Notes under the pieces: generated by a model | Told to the model about the DNA's origin: nothing | The model's input: the letters and a program-made list of their open reading frames with translations, nothing else | Databases searched by the model: none | Shown: positions 24,717-34,115 of the stretch, piece after piece | Layout of the letters: each line of letters starts with the position of its first letter | Position numbering within the stretch: position 1 is the first letter of the stretch | Program-made: the position numbers and the translations under genes | From: Cryphonectria parasitica EP155 | Lineage: Eukaryota > Ascomycota > Sordariomycetes > Diaporthales > Cryphonectriaceae | Assembly (NCBI RefSeq): GCF_011745365.1 | Contig: NW_024468912.1 | Span: 620,001 to 684,000 of the forward strand | DNA: 64,000 nt | Reading direction: 5' to 3'

Positions 24717-25573
24717 GGGGGGGGGGATGGGGACCTTGTCGCCTCTGATCCGAGGGCGAAGCCTTAAAAGAGAAAGAAAGAAGAAAATAAAAAGACACAA
24801 GAAATCAAAGAAGATTGAGCCAAAGGAGCATTTGGGTTGGGGGAAAAGAAAAAAAAAAAAGCAAAAATCTCTAGAGCGGCTCGGCTTAGCCCATCATTTC
24901 TTCCGGTGAAGGTCACCGTTCCAATAGTCATCGGCGCCCCTCATTTAGACAAGAAAAAGCGCAGAACGTTTGAAAAGAAAAGGGGGCGCGTTTGATTGTT
25001 GAAGTTCACACACTCTTCTGGTCCCTTTTCGGCCAAACCCATTTTCCCTGCCAATTTTTTTTCGAGTTCAACATTGTTGTTGTTATCCGGGTTGGGCTGT
25101 CGATCAGGTCGTCAACCTATCTCTCTTGCCCCATGTTCCTTTACACCTTGTACAAGACTGCATTTGTATCTTCCCCGCATAAAATTGCAGTTCCCTGGAC
25201 TCACAGCTGCACAAAGCCTGAACCAGATGGTTTCGGAAAGCCATGCATGGTATGGTCGTGCGTGGAATCAGGACGATGGTCAAGACTATGTCAAGACTAT
25301 GAATCCATTTCCGACTGAACAAACATACTGTATATAGCAAGCAATCAACGGAGTTTGGACTTATTACCCACAAGACAAAAATCCAATTGACGCTATCCTC
25401 CTATGTACCATATGATCATGCTTCGTCCATCATATCCAACCCGCTGAGTATGTGTATGTACAATAAATCATCTCTCTGCGGCTCTAGTATGTGCAAGTCG
25501 TCCCCTCCGCGGCAGCCACTTGATCAACCCAACCCCCCCCCCCCCCTTCCTCCCTTCCCTGCGTTTCCACTTT
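24717..25573. other. 3' regions between convergent genes
   Basis: This stretch contains A-rich runs (24765-24860), a G-run directly after the chorismate synthase stop and a C-run at ~25533-25547. No gene is supported. Confidence 0.5.
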
Positions 25574-28500
25574 CTACCACAATCCACCTGGGACCCTGCA
25601 GATATTCTCGCTGGCCTCTACTCCTACCACGTGATAATCATCACCACCAAAACGCACCTGTATCCCTTGCTCTTCTTCGTCAGGCTGCTTAGTTTCGGCT
25701 CCTAGCGGTGTCTGCTTCGCCTCAGGGAGGGAGTCCTCCACGGCCATCTCGGTCTCGCTGGACATCTCTGTTGTCTCAGCGGCGTCGACATTCGCCTCGG
25801 TCGTTGTAAAGAGTGGTGCCATGGAACTGTATGGCTGTGGTACGGCGGCATTGCTCAGGTCGTGCACCTCGTCATCTCCGCCAGGCAAGGCTGAGGGCGT
25901 GCCTGGGCTGTGCTGTCCACTGGCCGGAATTTCCAACAATGTCTTTGTGTCATCTGCATCCTGGGTATTTACTTCTTGGTCTTGTTCATTTTGTTCTTCG
26001 AGTGCAACCTCACTATAGGTGTCGTCGGCCTTCTTAAGCTTCTGGTCGTCAGAGTCAGGTTCCGATGGAGGAAAAGATAGCAAAGGGCAAATAAACGGAT
26101 CAAGCAGTCCAACAGGGGTAAAATGCAGGGGTGAAGGCGAAGGCGAAGGTGTTGGTGTTGCAATATCATCACCTTCGCCGTGCACCACGAAAGAATCCAA
26201 GCTCGCATAGTTCAAATCAACGCTGGGGACCGCCCTACCACCGGTGGCGCCAGTGGTAGGTGGTGGTGGTAACGCAAACTCACCCGCATCTTGGGACGGC
26301 GGCTCGATGACAGCCTGCGCAGGCGGCGGCGGGGGCGTCCCGACAACCGACTCCGTGACTGTGCTGTAGATGGTTTCCACGACACGGGTGGGCGTCTCCT
26401 GAGGTGGTGGAGGTGCGTGCTGGGTGACCGTATGGTAGACGACCTCCACATCGCGGGATACCGTATGTTTCTGAGAAGGCTCTGCCGTGACAGTCTTGTA
26501 GATAGTCTCAACGAGCTGAGACTGGGTTTGCGCCTGCGCCTGAGGCTGCTGCACGGCAGGGGGCGTGTTCATGATCACCTGCCCAACAGGCTCACGAGAA
26601 TCCAGCTGGTGATGATGGGGAGGAGACTGGTAGTGATGCTGCTGGTGGCCCCCCTGCGTGTAGATGTCAACGCCGCGTTCCTGGCCCTTCCCATACTGCC
26701 CAGCCAACATCGCAAGGGCCACTACCAGAATAGCAATAGCCACGTTCTTAGGGTCTTGGAGGAGCACCCTGATTGTCTCGCCCACCAGCTCAGGCAGAGA
26801 TGCAGCATCCAGCGCCTTACGCTGTTGCTGTTGCTGCTGAAACGCCTGCTGGGAGGAGGGTGGTGGGGAGGAAGGCGGAGGCATGAACGAGTCCGAGGGG
26901 TGGCGAGAAGTCGCTTCTTGCATGGGCAGCATGGGCATCCCGCTGGCGCTGCTGCTGTCCCTCGGTGTGGCGGGAATGGTGGCCAGCTGGCGTGAATTCT
27001 GGCCCTCCTCGCGCTGGCGGTTCGTGTCGACGTGGATGTGGATGGATGGAGACGAGCTGTTGTTCAGCATACCTTCAGAAGATGAGGATCGGTCGTGCCC
27101 ATAGATCTCACGCAGGCGGTCTGATTGTCGCCGTCGGGCGCCCAGCTCCGTAGACGTGGCACCATCCCGCGACAGCGAGGATAGATCGTCCTCGGCATAT
27201 GAGGTGCGCGATGTGGACCGCGGCGCAGCAACGCCCATCTGTCTCTGCTCCTCCTCGAATTGTTGCCGTGCTTCCTCCAGCTCCTGCCTCTGCTCGTCGA
27301 GGATCTTGTGCTCCACCTCGAGCTCCTGGCGCCTCGACTCCTCTAGGTGCTGCCGCTGCTCCTCTTCGATGAGCTTGCGCTGCTCTTCGAGCTCCAGGCG
27401 TTGCTCCTCAAACTCCTGGCGCTGGGCCTCGAGCAGCCGGCGGTCCTCTTCGAACTTGAGGCGGCGCTCTTCCTCGAGGCGCTGGCGCTGCTCCTCCTCG
27501 ATCCTGCGCCGCTCCTCTTCGAGCTTCCGCTGCGATTCTTCCAGAGCCTGGCGCTGCTCTTCCTCGAACCGCAGGCGCTGCGACTCCAGTTCCTGCCGCT
27601 CCTGTTCCAGCGAGAGGCGCTGTTCGACCTCGAGCTGCATCCTCTGCTCCTCCTCCATCTGCTGGCTCTGCTCGTCCTCGAGCCGTTGCTGGTGCTCGCG
27701 GTCCATGGCCGCGCCCAGCTTGGCCAAGTCGACCTGAACACCAGCATCAACGATGGGCTCGACCTCGATGTCGACGCGCTCCATCTCCTTCCAACAGGTC
27801 TCCCAGGCACCGGCGCTCATGAGACCGTTGCTAGCGTAGACCTTGATGCGGAAGACCCTCTCGGCACTGAGCTCGTCGTAACGTATGTCGCCCCTGCACG
27901 TCGTGCACCAATGCCTCTTCTCGGGCCTACGGCCAGATTCAGACTCGTCTGCGTCGCTCATGTATTCGGACTCGGAGTCGATGTCGTCGGGGACGGACAT
28001 GTTGTTTGAAGGACCGAGATAGTGACCACACTCCAGGATCCTAGCGCGACGTCCTAGGGGCAGCTCGAGGGCCTCCAGAAGGCGTTCCTCCAGGATCTCA
28101 AAGTCGCTCTGAGGGTGTGGCAGGAGAATGCCTCGCTCCAGGACGGTGTCGCCCAGCCTATCCTGGACCTGTCGCCAGGCACCGCGCAGGTTCTTCATCC
28201 CCTCACTGGAAAAGGCCGCAGGGGCCGACTTCTTGGCCTCAAAGTGATCCAGCACGTCGCCATAGGGCCAGCGCAGCGGCAGCAGGGTAACGTGCAGCAG
28301 GACCAAGGGTGCCTCCTGGCGCTTGAAGCGCGAAGGTGTCGACCGCCCTTTTGGCGGGAACTGTCCCGACACTGTCGGGCTGCCCAGGCGGGAGACGGTG
28401 GGGAAGTTGGTCGGGGCCTTGGGCGAGCGAGCCTGGGCGGAGCAGACAGAGGGCGTGGGCGATGACATCTGCAGGGCGCGGACGGAGGAAGGGCTGCGGA

Positions 28501-29572
28501 ACGCAGGGCGGGTGCTGCGAGATGTGGGCACAAAGTCCTCCTTCTCGTAGCGGGACAGGCGGGAGAGCTCCGAGGTCTCTGATGGGGCGGACATGGACAC
28601 GCCTGAGACGACTCGCGACCGCGCATGACGGGGAGAGTCACTGCCCTTCTCCGTCATCTGCTCGAAGGCGTCATCGTCGTTGTTGTCACAGTGGTCGTCT
28701 GCTGAGTTGCGGGAGCTGAGGGGCGTGTGATCGCTAAATACATCGTCCTCGGCACCGTGGTGCGAGTTGCTGTATGCGCCGTCACCCACTGAATACTCCT
28801 CCGTCGGGGATCGCAGCGAGTAGGAAGCCGAGGACTCGGGACGGCTGGAGGTTGCGTCATCCTCGAGGTCGTGGTCATGGTCGTCTTCAAGCTGGAGGGT
28901 GTCGTCGTCTGTGTCGCCCTCGTGGTCGTCTGTCGTGGAGCTGAGGACAGACTGGTCTGCGCTCTCGTGATGATCTTGTTCTTCATGTTCGTCGTTGTCG
29001 TCGTCTTGTCCACCTTGTCTCATCGATACCACCGCCCGAGCAGCTGCCTGGATCAGGGCTTCGGTTCGGAGCGAATGTCGTCGCTCCAGGTTTACCGAGT
29101 CCATGATGGAGGTAAAGTCAAGCTCCGAGGAGCCATCCGCGCTCTCGTGCTCGTCTACTGTGTCTTCTTCTTCTTTTTCTTCATGATCCACCTCGTTTCT
29201 GTGCTCCTCTGTTGTTGCTTCTGGACCGGCGTCCAGGCCCTCAAGTTTCTCATCTTGCTCCTTCTCGCCCTCTTCCTCCTCTGCACTGGGCTCATGCTCT
29301 TCTGCGGGGCCATCCCCACCGATCAGCTCGTCGAGGAGCGAGTCTACCGTAGGATCTGACCATCCTTCCGTCTCAGCTGCAGGGCTGGCGTCGTCTGTGT
29401 GCTCTGTCGTGGTCCCGACAGCAGGAACAGGTTCTTCGGCGGGCTGGTCCATCGTGGTGGTCTCTTGGATGTGGCTGGTGGGTTCCTCCATTGCTGCTGG
29501 ACTTAGGCAGTCTTGATCGACATGAATCTCGAAGTCGTGAGCACGGCGGCTGCGGGACATCGAAAGGCTCAA
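25574..29572 (-). CDS. Large coiled-coil protein with a single membrane segment
   Basis: One uninterrupted frame of 1332 residues. The N-terminal ~400 residues are strongly acidic and low-complexity (E/D-rich, with DDDND runs). A folded region at ~415-610 begins PLVLLHVTLLPLRWPYGDVLDHF and includes ILECGHYLG and CTTCRGDIRYDELSAERVFRIKVYASNGLM, with a Cys-x2-Cys pair. Residues ~635-780 form a continuous coiled coil built of RRLEEERQ-type heptads. A hydrophobic helix (~935-955, NVAIAILVVALAMLAG) is followed by a Pro/Gln-rich tail with three copies of a VExIYxTVT-like motif, and then an acidic end. Similar fungal proteins are, as far as I recall, sometimes labelled pathway-specific nitrogen regulator; nothing here looks like a DNA-binding domain. 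The layout suits a tether in the ER or nuclear envelope (inference). Confidence 0.85.
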   Translation of the reverse strand: MSLSMSRSRRAHDFEIHVDQDCLSPAAMEEPTSHIQETTTMDQPAEEPVPAVGTTTEHTDDASPAAETEGWSDPTVDSLLDELIGGDGPAEEHEPSAEEEEGEKEQDEKLEGLDAGPEATTEEHRNEVDHEEKEEEDTVDEHESADGSSELDFTSIMDSVNLERRHSLRTEALIQAAARAVVSMRQGGQDDDNDEHEEQDHHESADQSVLSSTTDDHEGDTDDDTLQLEDDHDHDLEDDATSSRPESSASYSLRSPTEEYSVGDGAYSNSHHGAEDDVFSDHTPLSSRNSADDHCDNNDDDAFEQMTEKGSDSPRHARSRVVSGVSMSAPSETSELSRLSRYEKEDFVPTSRSTRPAFRSPSSVRALQMSSPTPSVCSAQARSPKAPTNFPTVSRLGSPTVSGQFPPKGRSTPSRFKRQEAPLVLLHVTLLPLRWPYGDVLDHFEAKKSAPAAFSSEGMKNLRGAWRQVQDRLGDTVLERGILLPHPQSDFEILEERLLEALELPLGRRARILECGHYLGPSNNMSVPDDIDSESEYMSDADESESGRRPEKRHWCTTCRGDIRYDELSAERVFRIKVYASNGLMSAGAWETCWKEMERVDIEVEPIVDAGVQVDLAKLGAAMDREHQQRLEDEQSQQMEEEQRMQLEVEQRLSLEQERQELESQRLRFEEEQRQALEESQRKLEEERRRIEEEQRQRLEEERRLKFEEDRRLLEAQRQEFEEQRLELEEQRKLIEEEQRQHLEESRRQELEVEHKILDEQRQELEEARQQFEEEQRQMGVAAPRSTSRTSYAEDDLSSLSRDGATSTELGARRRQSDRLREIYGHDRSSSSEGMLNNSSSPSIHIHVDTNRQREEGQNSRQLATIPATPRDSSSASGMPMLPMQEATSRHPSDSFMPPPSSPPPSSQQAFQQQQQQRKALDAASLPELVGETIRVLLQDPKNVAIAILVVALAMLAGQYGKGQERGVDIYTQGGHQQHHYQSPPHHHQLDSREPVGQVIMNTPPAVQQPQAQAQTQSQLVETIYKTVTAEPSQKHTVSRDVEVVYHTVTQHAPPPPQETPTRVVETIYSTVTESVVGTPPPPPAQAVIEPPSQDAGEFALPPPPTTGATGGRAVPSVDLNYASLDSFVVHGEGDDIATPTPSPSPSPLHFTPVGLLDPFICPLLSFPPSEPDSDDQKLKKADDTYSEVALEEQNEQDQEVNTQDADDTKTLLEIPASGQHSPGTPSALPGGDDEVHDLSNAAVPQPYSSMAPLFTTTEANVDAAETTEMSSETEMAVEDSLPEAKQTPLGAETKQPDEEEQGIQVRFGGDDYHVVGVEASENICRVPGGLW

Positions 29573-31611
29573 GGGAAAAGAGTAAGAAAAAAATAATACG
29601 AGGCAAGAATATTGAGTGAAGATTGATCTTGTATCGGCAACGGAAGATAGGAAAAAGGAGAAGAGAACAAAAAATCAGTGGCGTCAACAAGGTTTATTTA
29701 CAAGCTGCAGACCAGGTTAGGGGGTCAGGGACAAGCTAGGAAGCCGTTGAAGATCAAAAGCAACACTGCATAAGTCAAAGGCTGGACTTTGCCTGCGTGG
29801 CTGGCGTTGAATGGGTGGTCTTCTGTTAGGCTTTCAGGGCGTTAAATGAATGAGGTGGTGGGTGAGTGGCCTGCTGTCGACATGGCAATGTACACTACCA
29901 CACATGGTATTTACCCATCGTCGTTGCTATGGGGAACAGGGTGGCTGGGATTTTCCCTTTTGGGGAGGATCGTCGACAGGGGGTTGGGGGGCGGGTGTCA
30001 TGGTCACTGGCCACTGAGGTCCCACCCCAGCCCCAGGACACCTTCTCGCATGCTGCATCAACACACATCTCTCTTTTTGGATAATGTTGTGCATCAGGGT
30101 GGTATTGATATGAGCAGCGATGGTATATATGAAGTCCAGAATGGGACTATACTCTATACTTATGCTAGACAAGCCATTCTAATGGCCGCTTTGGAATGTA
30201 CTGTCTCACTCCTGCGAAGTCTAATAAATTGTGCGGGCCAGGGTCTTGTTAGTACTTAGGGCCCTGTACAGTAGCCACTGTAGCAGGTGGTTTGCATTTT
30301 ATTGGTGGATATCTTCCCAGCGGGTCTCACTCGTTTATCTTTATTTCGACGTCAGATGCAGAAGCAGTTTGGGTGAAGCAAATTGATATCTTTATCGTAG
30401 TAATATACTACTGCTTCTACTACAGCTGCTATTGAAAATTGAAAATGAGGTAAAGGAGTGTTGAGGATGTGGGTCTCGCATTCCCTTGCGGTATCTTGCA
30501 GGCCTTAACACTGCCGAGACAGTTGCATTTGAGTTGCAAAGACGTGAACGTTATCAAAGATTCATCTGACACTAAACATACCACACTCCTAGGACAATAA
30601 TAGTGTTTTGGAAGTTCACGATGGACTCCAGGTTGAGGCTTGCCCAATTGCAATTTCATCCCCCCAGGTAGCATTCACTTGGCACTGCAGCAGAGCTGGT
30701 AATGCAGCTTCACCTCTAGAACCAAGCATTGATTCTTGTATGTCTGATAATTTCTTTTGAACTTTTTGAATTAGAGTTTTGAGTGATTCTGAGGTCTCTT
30801 CGGATCAAGATATATTCCCTTGTGTATAGAATTTATGTCCACCTTGATTCCTTCTTCTACTGTCCAGTGCCTGTTTCCGAGCCACCCCCCCCCCTTCTCT
30901 TCCCTCCCTCAAGGAAAGGAGCAGCGTTTTTAACCCTTTTTGGAATTACAGAGATGGCTAAGCTTTGCTCGTCCAATATTGTCACTAATAACACTCATTT
31001 GGTTATGAGTAACTGTATTAGTCGTATTATGAGCTGCTCAACTGGCCTTTGCCTTGACCATTTCTTTCTCTACTTTGGCACTTTGACAACCAGATAGTCT
31101 TCTCAATCATTTAAGATCTTTGATATGTAACATGTTCGATCTGATAGCGCTCACTCTTGTCAGTTTCTACTCTCTCAGACTCGCCTTGGAACCATCTCGG
31201 TCTGTCTCCTGCACGCCCTAAAAGTTAGTACTTACTTAGGATGCATTAGACCTGCAAGTCAGGGATTCACTGGCAAGATAATGCTGTGCTCAAGAGACCA
31301 GTTCTGTAGCAGAACACAGACTTTTCAAACAACAAGTTAAAGGACACGTATGTTTTCTGCATAAAAATCCCCCATTCATGAGTTACAGCTGATTACTATA
31401 GTACCATGTGGACGCAAACACATAATCAACCCACCGAATGTGGGCCCACAAACACGCACGAGAGCCCCGCCTACATGTACGCGACGTCATTTCTTCAGAG
31501 CCACCACGTCGACGGGCCGTCCTAAGGGGTTCCGTTGCCGACTCAACAAAAGATTCACACAACAATCTTGGAACGACCCCAGCTAGCTCCAAGGGTTATC
31601 CGCGTGTTCTA

Positions 31612-31648
31612 GACCAGTCAGACCAGTCCGACCAAGTCCGACCAGTCC
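31612..31648 (+). repeat. Four imperfect direct repeats of GACCAGTCC
   Basis: Units at 31612-31620, 31621-31629, 31630-31639 (one extra A) and 31640-31648 lie 270-307 bp before the amylase ATG. They could be an array of factor-binding sites or a simple duplication. Confidence 0.6.
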
Positions 31649-31765
31649 AGCCGTGCAGAACCCCCACGTATTATCGCTACAGGGGCCTCGGAAACTAGGA
31701 GACCTGTTACTCGAACGTTATCCTCGAGGCCCAAATACGAGAAAATTTGCGCATAAGACTGTGTG

Positions 31766-31773
31766 TATAAAAG
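31766..31773 (+). promoter_or_regulatory. TATA box of the amylase gene
   Basis: TATAAAAG lies 146 bp upstream of the ATG at 31919, a plausible core promoter position. Confidence 0.6.
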
Positions 31774-31918
31774 AGCTGTAGCTTGCTTGCTGGAATTTTC
31801 ATCGTCCTGCGTGCTTACAGGCTTGCTTTCTGTTTCTCGACACTCTTGATTTGCCCCAGTACTTGTATTTTGGACTCGCACTTCGCACTGGACAAGGCGT
31901 TCGGCAATTCCACTCAAG

Positions 31919-33762
31919 ATGGCGGAAGAAGACCAGCAGCAGCAGCCCCAGCAGGAGGAGCAGCAGGCCACACCAGAGAACATGACCATGATGCAGGCTT
32001 TTGAATGGTATGTCCCCGCCGATCACAAGCACTGGGCCCGTCTGGAGAAGCAGATCCCGCAGCTCAAGCGGTGGGGCGTCGACAACCTCTGGATCCCACC
32101 AGGCTGCAAAGGGTCCTCGACCGAGGGCAACGGCTACGACATCTACGACCTGTACGACCTCGGCGAGTTTGACCAAAAGGGCGGGGTCGCGACCAAATGG
32201 GGCAACAAGGAAGAGCTGGTGCAGATGACCGAGACGGCCAACCAGCACGGCGTAGGCCTGTACTGGGACGCTGTGCTCAACCACAGGTTCGCCGCCGACC
32301 GCAAGGAGAAGTGTATGGCGCACGAGGTCGACCAGGAGGACCGCACCCAGCAGGTCAGCGATGTCTACGAGATCCACGCCTGGGTTGGCTATGATTTCCC
32401 GGCCAGGCAGGGTAAGTACAGCCAGATGCAGTACCACTGGTATCACTTCTCGGGCGTCGACTACAACGCTGCGAACGAGAAGAGTGCCATCTATAAGATC
32501 ATGGGGGACAAGACAAAGGACTGGGCGGATGCCGGCGACGTGGATGGCGAAAAGGGCAACTAGTGAGTTCAAAATGTCGACCTTTCTTATATGAAACAAG
32601 AAAGAAGGACAGAGAAAAACAAGGAACAACTGACTCTAATGAAATGTATCCAGTGACTACCTGATGGGATCGGATCTGGACTACGATCACGAGGAGGTAG
32701 CCGAGGACGTGCTGAACTGGGGCAAGTGGTTGGCGTCCCAGGTCACGCTCAAGGGGTTCCGTTTTGATGCCATCAAGCACTTCAGCGAGGACTTCTTGCG
32801 GCGGTTCATCACCAACATGGACGAGACCTATGGCCAGGGCTGGTTCTGTGTCGGCGAGTTCTGGAAGGATAGCCTCCAGGACATGGAACACTATCTCGAC
32901 AGGATGGGCAGAAAGTTCTGTTTGTTTGATGCGCCGTTGGTGTACAACTTTAGCGAGATCAGCCAGGGCGACAGTGCAGATATGAGAAAGGTGTTTGATG
33001 ACACTTTGGTGCAGGCCGCTCCCATGTGCGCAGTGGTTCGTCTCCCCGATTCCCCCGACATTGTGGCTTCTCTCTCTTTATCGACCCTTCACAAAAAGAA
33101 ATAATCCCCCACTTGAACTAATAACTCATCATCAATCAGACGCTCGTCATGAACCACGACACCCAGCCATACCAGGCTCTCGAGGCCCCCATAGCCGACT
33201 GGTTCAAACCCCTCGCCTACTCGCTCATCCTCCTCCGCGACAGCGGCTACCCTTGCATTTTCTACGGTGACCTCTACGGCATCAAAGGCGAGAACCCGTT
33301 CCCGCCGTCGTGCGGCGGTATCCTACCCCGGATCATCCTGGCCCGCAAGCTCTACGCCTACGGACAACAGGCGGAGTACTTTGACGAGCCGACGTGTCTA
33401 GGCATCGTGCGGTACGGCACCTGGGACCGGCGCTTTGGGTGTGCCGCTGTCCTGAGCAACGCGGGCGCCGCCTCCAAGAGGATGCATGTCGGCGAGATGC
33501 ATGCTGGCGAGCGCTGGACGGATGTCCTGGGCTGGAACGACAGGGAGGTGGAGATTGGTGAGGATGGCTTTGGAGACTTTCCCTGTGGCCAGTGCAGCGT
33601 GAGTATCTACGTGAACAAGGATGCAGAGGGAAGAGAGAAATTCTCGGAAGAATTGTAAGTATTTCTCAAAGTGTTGATGGTTTTTGGGTCTTTTTTCATT
33701 TTTTTTTCATTCAAGCTGGCTAACTTTTGCACCACAGTGACAGCAACATTTACGAGGAATGA
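31919..33762 (+). CDS. Intracellular alpha-amylase, GH13 family
   Basis: Exons 31919-32562, 32654-33035, 33140-33654 and 33738-33762 give 521 residues. The tiny last exon replaces an apparent stop by FDSNIYEE; its GTAAGT donor and GGCTAAC branch site are good. There is no signal peptide: the N-terminus is Gln/Glu-rich, then MTMMQAFEWY. The (beta/alpha)8 barrel signatures are DAVLNHRF, GFRFDAIKHF (nucleophile Asp253), VGEFWK (acid/base Glu283) and VMNHDTQ (Asp349), so the catalytic triad is intact. The layout (ANQ-type start, no secretion) matches fungal GH13 subfamily 5, close to bacterial cytoplasmic alpha-amylases. Expected action: endo-hydrolysis of alpha-1,4-glucans in the cytosol, with family links to glycogen or cell-wall alpha-glucan metabolism. 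The donor of intron 2 is GTTCGT. Confidence 0.93.
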
Positions 33763-34115
33763 AATGCCCGAACAGGAACAACATATGTTGATATAGACGC
33801 GTATGTTTGTGCTATATAGACTGAATGAAGATACAATATAGACGCTTGAACATATAAGAGCAATATAAGTATTGATTTGCCTGTTCCTTGACATCTGCAC
33901 TCCCAGTTTCCAAAACTTTGCTCCAAGATTTTTTGATTTCTTTTCACCAATAAATCCCTCTCTCCTGTTCCCCTTGTTCAGTCTCTCGATTGTGGATGTA
34001 TTTTGTACTCGTCAAGGCCAATCCGCGTCATGTCTTACCACTTTATTCTGAGATACGAGGACCTCATAAAATGCACTGAAGCCGGTTCGTATGAGCCAAC
34101 CCAATTGCGGACAAT
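33763..34115. other. 3' regions between convergent genes
   Basis: AT-rich spacer of 353 bp between the amylase and the flavoenzyme; no gene is seen. Confidence 0.5.

Larger units (their letters stand above)
29573..31918. other. Large intergenic region (2.3 kb), divergent promoters
   Basis: It lies between two divergently transcribed genes. No coding frame above background is coherent. A C-run is at ~30885-30895, and the amylase promoter elements lie at 31612-31773. Confidence 0.5.

Noticed and set aside
26291..26995. 234-codon plus-strand frame inside the large coiled-coil gene
   Set aside because: Shadow of the 1332-codon minus-strand frame; Arg/Leu-rich composition typical of antisense of acidic/Gln-rich coding DNA.
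29846..30259. 137-codon frame in the 2.3-kb intergenic region
   Set aside because: No similarity or splice partners, and weak start context.
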